Below, piece after piece: positions 31,870 to 41,885 of a stretch of 64,000 bases of DNA (the first letter of the stretch is position 1; every line of letters starts with the position of its first letter). The notes under the pieces were generated by a model. It had not been told where the DNA came from and searched no databases. It saw nothing but the letters and a program-made list of their open reading frames with translations. The stretch is from Bombyx mori (Eukaryota; Arthropoda; Insecta; Lepidoptera; Bombycidae), in assembly GCF_030269925.1 (NCBI RefSeq), contig NC_085133.1, positions 7,770,001 to 7,834,000 on the forward strand, written 5' to 3'. The translations under genes and the position numbers were made by a program.

Positions 31870-33249
31870 TGCGACTAACGCCGGGTGCTGATCAGTAGGG
31901 GCGCCACCAGCAGGCACACCCACCAAGCAGCGGATCAGCGAGACGCCTCTGCGCGCCTCGGCCGGCACGCACCACCACTGCCTCTGGAGACCACTTGCCG
32001 CGCCAGGGCACCATGTGCAGTGCCGCAGCCTGCGTTGTCTTCCCGTAGTCCCCACTGAAATCATTGAACAGAGGCATCCCGCTCGGCCATACTGACCGGA
32101 TCGTAGTAAACCGAAAAACTGAACCATAACAATCATTGACAACACAAGGTCAAAACACAATCAGAAACTATAACAACTCATATCGTATAAAACGTTCTTG
32201 GCCTGGCTGTCTGCGCAGCTAGTGTCATTTATGCCACCCATATTATCATTACTACAAATGATAAAACCAATACACATCACTTCACAATATAAAGTCAGCG
32301 ACTCTCAGGTCATTACTAGACCAACACAACAATAGTCTCCTTTGAGACCAAGGTATCCGCTATACCACCAGCCGCCCATCGCCCTCTGAACAACTCACAA
32401 GTGAATTGCAGTTACGACTACGGACAAGTGCGTACAGTACGACCAAATAGTGATGGTATCAGCTATACCACTCGATGGAGGTACTCTCACCTCACTCATC
32501 ACAGTCTTCTACGTTTAACTCTTCAGTAGCACTACTTAGAGGCAACTTTTCTTTATGTAATCATGAGTGTTATAGGTTCTATTACCAGATTCAACTACAT
32601 CATCATCCAACATCATCATCATTATCATCAAATTTTACTAACTTAGCCACATTGCTTCTATCGGTGTCGAAATCATTCAAACTTCTGTGAAGTCTTGCTT
32701 TAATGTTACGAGACTGATCCAAATAAAAATAATTCGACTCACCAGATTGTTCTAATTTTCCCAAAAATTACCCAATATTACGCAGCTACCGGCACGTCGC
32801 TTGCGTGCTACTGCCGCAGGAACCATCGAGGGGCCCGAGCTGGTGGCAATGCTCGTGAGGCACCATCCTCACCATTCGATAAGGTCCACGGATTCCCGGA
32901 TTTAGATTTCCTATAGACTCTACCTAGTTCTCGGCGAACTTCACGGCTCCGAGACACCTCAGTCATGACATCACTAATTAGCGTCCTCACCACAGGTGTG
33001 GTGGCGTCTGTTCCCACCAGAAGCTGCAGGGCAGATATATGTTGTCTTGCGTTTTGTGATGTTCAGAATGAGCTGTAATCTCAAAAGTTCAATTGACCAT
33101 TTTGCCAACACAGTCCCATCTACTTGTTTGATATTACGCGTCACTGCTGACAACTAGTGCCCTAACCCTACAAGGACTTGGTCTAACCTGACCTCCAAAA
33201 ATGAAATCAAATCGTGAGTAGATTAGCGTTCGCGGCTCTAACCTGAGGG
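31870..33249 (-). pseudogene. Internal region of the element without recognisable pol
   Basis: A GC-rich stretch at 31870-32100 is open on the minus strand but has no known motif. At 32808-33040 the minus strand carries QLLVGTDATTPVVRTLISD followed by REVRRELGRVYRKS, which faintly resembles the end of a Gypsy integrase. This is uncertain. No DSG, YxDD, DHKPL or DDE motif was found anywhere in the element. Two near-identical 16-mers (GTATCNGCTATACCAC) occur near 32350 and 32456. Confidence 0.4.
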
Positions 33250-33420
33250 CCCATTATGCCCCGTATCACTATTAAAGTTCCAAGTTCTATCAGAAGTAAC
33301 CCATTCACCTAGCCACACCTTTGCGTTTGCCCTTAAGCAATTTGCCACACGTGACAGAGTCTCATGGTCGGTCCACCCGTTTAAATCCTTTGCACGGTCC
33401 ACCTCCATCGAGTAGCTCTT
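33250..33420 (-). pseudogene. Second, diverged gag capsid fragment
   Basis: The minus strand reads EVDRAKDLNGW, CLRANAKVWLGEWVTSDRTW. This aligns without gaps to EVDRARELNRW, CLRGDAKTWLDEWMTGDRSW of the main gag. It is too diverged to be a simple recent tandem duplication. It starts about 110 bases beyond the zinc-knuckle stop and loses similarity after the DRTW box. Confidence 0.8.
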
Positions 33421-33530
33421 GACTACTTATTGCCTCCATCCGGCAAATAAGTGGGACCTCCATCCGGTACCCAACTTCAACACAAAACACTAATGCGTCC
33501 ATCCGACACGCAAGTGGAACTTTTTTTTTC

Positions 33531-33690
33531 TAAGGTTTCTTGGGACAATGAATTTGCTTATGGCCTACTTTCCCGCACGTAAAGCAAGTCAATCGATCGT
33601 ATTTAACATCACGCTTACGTGAATTGAACGTGCTAGTGGTTGGTGGGCGAACAGGATTGCTAGGAGCAGGTGCACCCTTAGGTTTTACAC
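33531..33690 (-). pseudogene. Gag zinc knuckle in a shifted frame
   Basis: The minus strand encodes a perfect CX2CX4HX4C knuckle (CFTCGKVGHKQIHC, 33586 down to about 33545). A basic, proline-rich linker precedes it and CPKK-stop ends it. It lies in a different frame from the main gag ORF, which stops at 33685, and the open knuckle frame begins just there. A single-base indel, or a programmed shift, separates the two parts. Confidence 0.8.
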
Positions 33691-34650
33691 ATATACCGAC
33701 GAAAATTCGACCAAATTCTTTGACTGCAGCTTAGCGTTGACCGTCGCCGCTTTTACTTGAGGATCGGAAATGCCTCGAATCACTATGGCGGTTTTTAATT
33801 CGTCCGAAAGCCCCTTGACGATGTTTAAACGTAAAAGAGACTTTCGTGCGTACTCTGCATACGTGGTGAATTTGTTGGAGTTTGTGCTCATTACGTCATA
33901 AAGGACAGTGGCCATATCAACCTCACGTGGACACAACGATCTAAACTCTGCTTTAAAATTTGTCCACGAGCGGTCTCCGGTCATCCACTCGTCTAACCAA
34001 GTTTTAGCATCACCACGTAAACAACCACCAATTCGCCCTAGGCATTCGCGATCGTCCCAACGATTTAATTCGCGAGCTCGATCTACTTCCGTACACCACG
34101 CGTCAAATTCATGGACACTAGGGTCAAAGTTTGAGATGTAATAATGCTTAGATCTTACTTGAAGCAATGAAGAAAGCGCACCAACAATACTGTCCGCCGT
34201 GCCAACGCTCTCATCACGCAGCGCCTCGGAAGCTTGGCCCGTTCCGTGCGTCTCCGCATCAGCCACGGACACCTCGTTGGCCCCCGAAGCCGACGTCGGA
34301 GTGCGCCCTCCAGCGCTCGGATGCAGTAACGGAGTCGACGTTAATGGTGTCGTAACCGGCAACCGGCCCTCTAGTGCATTTAACCTCTCGAGTATTTGAT
34401 TTAACGGATCGCACCGCACACTATCACGACGGCCAAATGAACTATCGCGGCGCCTGCGCAGAGTTTCTAAGTAAGGAGATCTACTGTGCGCATGGCGCGA
34501 ACGGTTGCGTCTACTCGAACCATTATCATTACTACGCGATACACCACGACGTTCACGTGAATTCCGTCGATTATCTTGTCGCCTGGGAGGAGTACGGCGA
34601 CTCATAGATCTAAACTTGCGATCCGACATGATGATCACACCCGAAAACAA
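33685..34650 (-). CDS. Gag of the LTR element (capsid part)
   Basis: 321 residues. The N-terminal 75 residues are rich in Arg and Ser (RRTPPRRQ, SRRNRSRHAHSRS), an RS-like basic region that could bind RNA. Residues about 165-310 form a retrotransposon gag domain: FDPSVHEFDAWCTEVDRA, then CLRGDAKTWLDEW, then an FRSLCP box and a helical C-terminal part. Length is short of a full Gag because the nucleocapsid knuckle is out of frame downstream. The start could also be the Met at residue 9 (MSDRKF). The ORF begins about 125 bases after the 5' LTR. Confidence 0.82.
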   Translation of the reverse strand: MFSGVIIMSDRKFRSMSRRTPPRRQDNRRNSRERRGVSRSNDNGSSRRNRSRHAHSRSPYLETLRRRRDSSFGRRDSVRCDPLNQILERLNALEGRLPVTTPLTSTPLLHPSAGGRTPTSASGANEVSVADAETHGTGQASEALRDESVGTADSIVGALSSLLQVRSKHYYISNFDPSVHEFDAWCTEVDRARELNRWDDRECLGRIGGCLRGDAKTWLDEWMTGDRSWTNFKAEFRSLCPREVDMATVLYDVMSTNSNKFTTYAEYARKSLLRLNIVKGLSDELKTAIVIRGISDPQVKAATVNAKLQSKNLVEFSSVYV

Positions 34651-34765
34651 ACACTCAACGGAAAATAATTAATTTAACGGGTAGTTGCAACTTAAAATCA
34701 CACGAAAACTATTTTCGATTATAAACGATGGCGAACGATAAAAAGAAAAGCGCGCGTACTGATCC

Positions 34766-34792
34766 CACTTCTGATATTAGAAATCAGAAGTG
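34766..34792. repeat. 10-bp inverted repeat across the LTR / primer-site boundary
   Basis: CACTTCTGAT (34766-34775) and ATCAGAAGTG (34783-34792) flank a 7-base loop. The left arm occupies the place where a primer-binding site should lie, and the right arm is the end of U5. Confidence 0.8.
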
Positions 34793-35052
34793 AAAGAGGG
34801 TTTTTTAAAAATAAGAAAATGATACTCTAAGGATGATTTATCAGAACGAAAAACAATTACGACAACTAGAAATTAATTAATCACGACACCACAATAATTA
34901 GCACTAGATAACACGTCCGTTGCATCCGAGCGCCCGCAGCCAAGTGACCGACGATCTAAACCGGCCGGCTAGCCTGGCGCGATGACGTGACTCTCGCCCC
35001 ACCACCTGACGTCACTGAGTAGAGGGGGCGGGTAGTGACAAATTCTCTAACA
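34775..35052 (-). repeat. 5' LTR of the gag-only element
   Basis: Same 278-bp sequence as 30836-31113, including TGACGTCA (35007-35014). Followed on the plus strand by the GTAC duplication. Confidence 0.92.
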
Positions 35053-35093
35053 GTACATATTTCTCTGTTTCAGTGCTCTGAGGAATTGTTTCA

Positions 35094-35202
35094 TTTTTTT
35101 ATTGCCCATGTAGGCAGACGAGCGTACGGCCCATTTGATATTGAGTGGTTACCGTCGCTCATGGACATCAGCAATGGCAGGGGCGGAGCCAAGCAGCTGC
35201 CT
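35094..35202 (-). repeat. Family C retroposon 3' end
   Basis: T-run, TTGCCCATGTAGGCAGACGA ... AAGCAGCTGCCT. It carries the same GATATTGAGTGG variant as 29794-29910. Confidence 0.82.
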
Positions 35203-36042
35203 CAGTACAGCTTCCGTATAGTCTCTATACAAAAACCATGATGAATCCTACATTCGTGTTTCAGTAGATCTATTGGTATATTCGGGTCAACTTATCGAAT
35301 TCTACTCTTAAAAACCCCTAAGCTTCTTCTACTCTAATTTTTAGGGAAATATTTATTGAGAAATACAGATGATTACATTAAATTATAATTCAAGAATTGA
35401 ATACACACGCGCAGTGTGCGTTTCAGGTGGTCCGAATGAAAAATACCTTTTTTAACTCGCACAGCGACACGCGAGGCAAAGAGCGATGGAGCCGTACGGC
35501 TTTAATATAGTTTTCCATAAACGCTAACATTACATAGATGTTTATTTAGGATAATATACCTACCTTCTTCAATTAGCGCGAACCGTAGACAAGATAAGTA
35601 TTACTTTTACGGTTTAATTATCCGTCCTGGTGAAACCTGGTTAGACTTTGGTTAGTTTTGACAAAAATCACTTGCACGGTAGTACGAGTCGTGACGTCAC
35701 TGCATCGAAAGACTCTCGTCGACCAATCAGAGACGAATCGCAGCACGCAAGAACGTTAGTAGTCGTTTTTTTTTTACTTTTTTCTAAGACTGACTTTTAG
35801 TTAGACGAATGATATTTACTATCCGTCAAGTTACATTTTTTTGGGAACGTTCTTGGAAACCACTTATAAGCTATGATAAGATTTGGACATACTTATTTAA
35901 TAAGTGTGACATGTTACTATTTTTTTATTCATTTCTTGGTGTCCCCCATTGAGAAAAGAGATCGAAATCGAGTTTATTTAAGTCATGAGTTGAAATTAGA
36001 AAAGTGTTTTGAGATTATCAATAAAATTACAACAAATCTGAT
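35203..36042. other. No gene recognised; CRE/CCAAT cluster
   Basis: Contains a palindromic TGACGTCA (35692-35699) and CCAATCAG (35723-35730) in a local GC-richer patch, promoter-like in composition. No exon follows convincingly. Confidence 0.35.
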
Positions 36043-36215
36043 CTTTTAAGGGATTTTATGACCTGGTAACTAAGACCTTTAAGTCATATCTTATTTTAAT
36101 TATTATATTCTTATTTTTATAAAAAATGATAGTATAGAGTGAAATGAAATGAAGATGATTAATTTGAGATCAACTGGGATGAAATGAGATGAGATCAACA
36201 AATCTGACATTTGAC
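36043..36215 (-). repeat. Dispersed repeat family D, 3' part
   Basis: TTTTAAGGGATTTTATGACC, TGGTAACTAAGACCTTTAAG, then (GAAAT)n-like simple sequence and a GGGATGAAATGAGATGAG block, as in the other D copies. Confidence 0.6.
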
Positions 36216-36842
36216 TTACACAGAGTAAATAAAAATATATACCAAGGATCCGTTTCAATAAAGCCAATAATTACGACATTTGAATACAAGCAATAGACAA
36301 ACACTTTTAATTAAAATTATTAGTAATTCAAGATTATTTTCTGTAATCTGTTACCATATACTCCGAATTGGAATTTCAATCAAATAAATTGAAAAAATAA
36401 GCAATGCCGATTAATATTTCTCTCTTCTCTTTATCTATATTACGGTTATAAGCGATGTCTGGAAGTGATAAAATCCAGTACACTTTTAAATCATAGCTGT
36501 GCACTAATTAATAAAATAGTACAGCTATTATAAATGAATGCACAGCAAACTGTACCATATTGTTATTCAGATAACGTTTCAATTGAATGTTAACATAGTT
36601 GATCTGTTCGGTATTTTACTCGCTCTTTAATTGACACTTAATTCTAATAAAATGACAATCGATTTTCATTACATCGATCTTTTAACATTCGTCCAACCAT
36701 TATTGTTCGCGTCGTGTTTCAATTTGCAATGATTTCGGCGCCGTCAAGATGATTTCCGTACACGCCAATTAGGTACGTTCCATCGATTAAGGTTGTGTTC
36801 ACACGGCATTGTCCTGTACGTTTATCTGCAGTATGCGTCTTA

Positions 36843-37176
36843 TTTTTTTTCTCCTACTTATGCTGATAGCCTTCAGAGGCTATATCAGCTTCTCCTTGAC
36901 GTGTAGGTGAGCTCACGAGCTCAAACCGAATATGCTGCTAACATTGGCCCTAGCAAGACCAGTGCTTCGCAGAATCTACCACCGGATGGGAAACGCGACC
37001 CACTGAGAAGATCCGGCGAGAAACTCAGTGGGCTGTGTCTATGGGTTAATTCACTCGTCGAGCCCTTCGTCGCAAGCGACGGGTTCGACGAGGACGATGA
37101 CCGGTGCTTGTGGTACCTAAAAGCACCGTTAATGGATCGGGAGGATCCGTAATGACGTGTTTAGGGCGACGTCGAC
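36843..37176 (-). repeat. Family A SINE, near full length
   Basis: T-run, then the complete family order through GATCCGGCGAGAAACTCAGT, GCAAGCGACGGGTTCGACGA and GGATCCGTAATGACGTG to GGGCGACGTCGAC. Confidence 0.87.
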
Positions 37177-39389
37177 TGTTTACCATTCGCTCTACAGGAT
37201 CTGGTATGATGCGTCTTAACCACTGAAGTAGGAAACCTATGGAAATGAAACGTCAACAAAAAATTCGTGCCACTGTGACGTCATCTGGCCACAAAACATG
37301 GCGGTTTTAGTGCTGCCCAGAAGATTTTAATGTTAGTAGGTTTTATCGATAAACGTTCTTGGCTTATTTTATTTTAAATATTGTTGAGTATGAATGTATT
37401 TGTAGAATTTATACTTTAATAGGAATTAAGTATATTGTTATGTGCAAAGATGATGTGATTTAGATATTATGTGAAATCTAAGACGAGTTCGTGCTTCAAA
37501 TTTTCCAAGTAAAAGATATGACGATTTTTAAAATTTGCTACACTGATTTTATAAAGGTGTCGTTTGCCGCAAAACATAAAGATATGGTATAGTACAGGCC
37601 ATCAGCCCATTTCTAGCATGCTGAATGTTATCGTATTTTGAGTACGTGTTTTTCTTAGACTATTACAATCTATTTTAATTGTTTTGCTGACTCTAAAGTC
37701 CGTAACAGACTACCGCAGTGCACCTCAAGGAAGGTGCACCGCACCATTTGAATCACTCTCAGTTGAGAGTGATTCAAATTTTAAACTTATCAAGGGACCG
37801 CCTGATAAAAAAAACACCTACAGAACATTTATTCGTTAATCAAATTACAAACGTCATTCCTTGTGACTTCCTCTCTAAAATCACTTAATTAATAAATATT
37901 TAACGAATTTACAATAGTGTTTTACTCACTGCGGAATAAAACTATTTTATTTAAATAGTTCCGAAGAGATTTTGTCGGTAGCCTTTTTCCCGAAATATCT
38001 AAACAGAATGTCTAAATATGTTTTGATAACATATTTTAAAGAGGTATTTATGATTTGTGTCATGATGAATAGATTCCGACCGAAAAATGGTGTCCGATAT
38101 TTCGGATTCAAATATATTATTAAGTGTATAATCTATGTTTCGGATGAGGGCTCCATAATGAATTTAAATATATATAGATAATAGTTTTGGGGCATCGACC
38201 TTCTTGAGATCCTATAAAATATGTTTTAATTATTATTTTTGTACGTTTTAAGCATGATAAAATTAGAAATTTTATATAAGCAATCATATTAAATCGATAT
38301 CAAAGTCAATAAATAATGTACAACCCAAAACAGACGGCCGAACTGACGTGACAATGACATTTGGCGCGCTAAACATGGCGGATTTTCGGCCTCATTAGAT
38401 GGAGACGGAGACATTTACGTATATTCATGTTTCATTTTATGTACGCACTGAAATACTGTTATATTGTTTTCCTGCGAGTTGAAGTGCTGAGTAAGAACGA
38501 GATAGATATATGTTTATGTGTGTGCCTTCAAAATGGGTTCTATTTATATAAGCAATTGTACGTATAGAACAATATGTCGTGTCCCTACTATATAGGTCTA
38601 TGGTCTTAACGAATAAATAGTGGCACATACAATAGAACCATTTACATGTCGTATCGTACACCGCTAAGGCGTTTAAACGAATACTCACCGGACTTGTCAA
38701 GCAAATCGAATGAACTTTAACGTTGTAGTGGCGTATAGTAATACCATGATAATATAGCTCTGTCTCGTTCGTTTTTGCACGCAGGGCCCTGAAACTGCGA
38801 TACTTTAAGACAAATATTTTTTTATATGGAAACTAGCGACATCTTGTAGCGGATGCCCCTAAACTTATATGTTGTTAAAGTTAAGGCATTTAATTATTGT
38901 ATTGTAAAACACAAAAAATAAAAAGTTAATAAATCATAAAAGTCTTTATTTGTCATACACAAATTGATTAAATTTTATAAATTTGTGGTTTCTGAAAATT
39001 GACAAAATCCTTTCATTAAAAATAAAATATACTAGAAGCTAATCGAAGCGAGGCCATCTAGTGGCCGACGCCCGTAAACATTTTTGTTAAGTGCTTGAGT
39101 TGCATATCTATAACTAATTTATGTGTATTATCTATGTTTACACGAATGAAAATCTATGATATTATTGTACGTTAAAATACCGAATACAAAGAAAACGCGC
39201 AGGACAATGCCGTGTGAACCCAACCTTAGATTAATCGAACAACAGTCTATAATTTATTTTCCATCGTCACAACCGTTGTCTGTGGAAAAAACTTAGGTTT
39301 TATTAGTAGTAGTAGCTCTGTTTTTCCAAATGGAAAGGCAAATGTATCATACCATACAGCCTAATCTTTTATTTATTTTTCATTATGAA
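37177..39389. other. No gene recognised; hairpins and promoter-like motifs
   Basis: Contains TGACGTCA plus ATGGCGG at 37277-37305, a related pair (TGACGT, ATGGCGG) at 38344-38381, and two adjacent perfect hairpins at 37718-37779. Open frames are short and lack domains. A degenerate repeat edge (CTAGAAGCTAATCGAAGCGA) lies near 39030. Confidence 0.4.
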
Positions 39390-39545
39390 AAATGATAATA
39401 TGAAATGAAATGAAGTTGATCAATGTGGAACAATAATCAATTGACATGAAATTAAATAAAATTAAATGAGATGATATGGGATGAAATATAATCTCAGTAA
39501 AATAGTGGTCATTTGTTGAGACTTTTTCAATAGACTTTTTTTTTG
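39390..39545 (-). repeat. Dispersed repeat family D fragment
   Basis: ATGAAATGAAATGAAGTTGA ... GATATGGGATGAAATATAAT ... CTCAGTAAAATAGTGG is the reverse complement of the middle of the copy at 40025-40436. Confidence 0.6.
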
Positions 39546-39644
39546 TAGCAATTTATGTTTTATGAGTTCTATAATCTGTGAAAAAAACTTATGATTTTAC
39601 CACAGACTTATCGAACTTACAACAAATATTTCAACAGCCAATTA

Positions 39645-39725
39645 CTGTAGAACTGAGACTTAGAACTCATGTCTCAAGGCGGATGGTAGTTCGTCATTGA
39701 TGTCCATGGCCAGCTTGAGCAATGA
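39645..39725 (+). repeat. Degraded family B fragment
   Basis: GAGACTTAGAACTCATGTCT CAAGGCGGATGG and GATGTCCATGG keep the order of the family. Old copy. Confidence 0.45.
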
Positions 39726-39830
39726 GGAAACGACTCAGAACAAGAAATAATCCATCTAACGGTGGTCTAGAAAAATTGTTTATCGCCCATAGTTTTGTCC
39801 ATATGACTTTTACTTCTATGAGTCACCTTT

Positions 39831-39983
39831 GCCTATGCATGCAGACGTGCATACGGCCCACCTGATGGTGAGTAGTTACTGTTACAGAGATTGACGTCGG
39901 CAATTCCAGAGGCAGAGCCAAGCCGCTGCCTGCCGTTGATTACTCTCCACAAACATCGTTTTAAAAAAGATATGGCGTACAAT
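39831..39983 (-). repeat. Family C retroposon 3' end, diverged
   Basis: GCAGACGTGCATACGGCCCA ... CAAGCCGCTGCCTGCCG, then the antisense coding tail region (ACATCGTTTTAAAAAAGATA). Confidence 0.7.
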
Positions 39984-40024
39984 AATATCATCTGTATAAT
40001 AATAAATCGCGGAGCAAATGATTT

Positions 40025-40436
40025 TTAATGAGACTTTTTGGCGCGAACGCGAGGAGTGAAGTTGTGTGATTTGTTTTATTTTGTTTATTTAGTGTTTCTT
40101 CAGGTTTAAATGTGTAATAGCGGTGGTTTATTAACAGTGTAGTATCTGTGAAAGTGCACAAATGTGGGAAAATGAGACAAAGCCGCTGAAACGTAGCTTC
40201 TCGGGATCCTCCAAAAAGTCCACTGAAAAAGTCTCAGTAAATGAGCACAATTTTACTGAGATTATATTTCATCCCATATCATCATATTTCTTTTTCATTT
40301 CATGCCATGTTTCATATTAATCAACTTCATTTCATTTCAAAATATCATGTTTCATGTAAAAAAAGTTTTCATAAAAAAAATAAAACTTGACCTAAAGGTC
40401 TTAGTTACCAGGTCATAAAATCCCTTAAAAATTGTT
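40025..40436 (+). repeat. Dispersed repeat family D, longest copy
   Basis: Starts near GAGACTTTTTGGCGCGAACG, contains TTTCTTCAGGTTTAAATGTG and GTAGCTTCTCGGGATCCTCC, then (ATTTC)n-like sequence. It ends GGTCATAAAATCCCTTAAAA. Related pieces lie at 13.5, 36.0, 39.4 and 63.7-64.0 kb. No coding; class unknown. Confidence 0.6.
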
Positions 40437-41497
40437 TTTAATTAGATTGTGGGCTTCGATTCTCACTGTCGGAACACACAATTAGATAAAAGCGAATAAA
40501 ACATATTAACCATAACGATATTAACCTTTAATAATGACTATTTAAATAATAAACATCTATCTTGGCGGTATCTATTTGTTTGTCTAGCAGTTATCATTGC
40601 ATTCGCGGAAACTCACACACATACACGAGGCGGCCATGACAGCTCGACCGTGCCTCTGGAATGCGGCGCGCTGATTGGTCGAAATGAACGCGCCTCCGTG
40701 ACGTCATCGGCTCCAGGGCAATGTGGTTTATCGAAAAATAGAGCATATCGTGACAGGCGAAAGCGTTTTAGAATAATGAATTGACATATTATTATATAAA
40801 AATATTCTTCAACGTGAGAACAGAATTACAGAAACAAGTTCTGAACTAATTTTTGTTTTGTTAGCAGCCCAGATCTAGCTATCTAGATTCTATGGAGATA
40901 AATAATTAGAATTGATATTAACAATTGTACCACTAAACATTTACAAACAGCCAAAAATGCAAATCTCTCATTCAAAATATAACATAGTTCGCACGAACTA
41001 GTAATAAAATGAAAACAAATAACATTCAGTACTTCAATAAAAAAATGATAACACAAAAATCGCTGCCGCTCGTGAACCTTGCAACCCTTTTTTAGAAAGT
41101 AGTCGGCCTCGCGGCTTGCGAGACTTGTCCAACGGAACTAGAAAGGACCTGTTACTTGAACGATACAGAAGCAATTCAAAATTTTAGTTCAAACAATAAT
41201 CGACCTTATGAAATATACTGATTCGGTATTTTATCGTCAAATATTAAAAAAACATTTCTACGTTTATTGTAAAGTTGAAATAGGTAGTAGGTGTACGCAA
41301 AGAAATAGTTGGACGATATTAAGCATGATGCTCAAAGCAAAATAAAAATATTAATTAAAGTTTAAAGGTAGGAAAAATTATCTCTGTAATCGATCTGGCT
41401 GCCCTGTACTCGGATATCCCGCTAGTGAGCTTAGTATTACAGCAGCAAAGATAGACAAACAGATTCAGTAGTAGTAAATTAGGTGTACAGAGGATCA
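40437..41497. other. No gene recognised; inverted CCAAT/CRE cluster
   Basis: CTGATTGG (40671-40678) and TGACGTCA (40699-40706) lie in a GC-rich patch at about 40615-40735. No clear exon adjoins. Confidence 0.35.
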
Positions 41498-41672
41498 CTG
41501 TGCTTAGTGCGAGTTTTTTAACGTTCTCGATAGCGTAAAAGTTAACTCATATTTGTATGGAATGGGATCGTTTGCGTACGTTTGCCGCTAGGGGCGCTGT
41601 ACCAACTGCATACAAAATTGGCTTAACTTTTACGCTATCGAAAACGTTAAGAAACTCGCACTAAGCACACAG
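41498..41672. mobile_element. MITE with about 50-bp terminal inverted repeats, copy 2
   Basis: CTGTGCTTAGTGCGAGTTTT and its inverted partner ending CACTAAGCACACAG bound 175 bp. The interior GCCGCTAGGGGCGCTG matches the copy at 26229-26409. Confidence 0.75.
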
Positions 41673-41885
41673 AGGACCACAGACCACGGAGCGTGGTTAT
41701 TCCACATTTTGATTACGAATATAAAAATGCAAGTCTTAAGGAAAAAACAGTACAGTAATGATGACGAGGAAATATTCCGTGATAATGTGGATGTGTCATA
41801 CGAACAACTCGAGACATTAGCTAAACACCGCTTTGACAAACATTTTAGGGTATTTGTCATTATCACATGCTCGTTTTATCTACAT

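Larger units (their letters stand above)
30836..35052 (-). mobile_element. Gag-bearing, pol-deleted LTR retroelement with GTAC target duplication
   Basis: Two 278-bp LTRs (30836-31113 and 34775-35052) flank 3661 bp of internal DNA. The host DNA reads GTAC immediately before the left LTR and GTAC immediately after the right LTR, a 4-bp duplication typical of Gypsy integrases. On the minus strand the order is LTR, gag, a second diverged gag fragment, a region without RT, RNase H or integrase core motifs, a minisatellite, an acidic tail ORF, LTR. It is therefore non-autonomous and would need enzymes from a relative. Confidence 0.9.

Noticed and set aside
31582..32160. 192-codon minus-strand ORF with repeating PDIVAVVLPRHCG
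   Set aside because: It is produced by the minisatellite, whose 44-bp period keeps several frames open on both strands; no gene.
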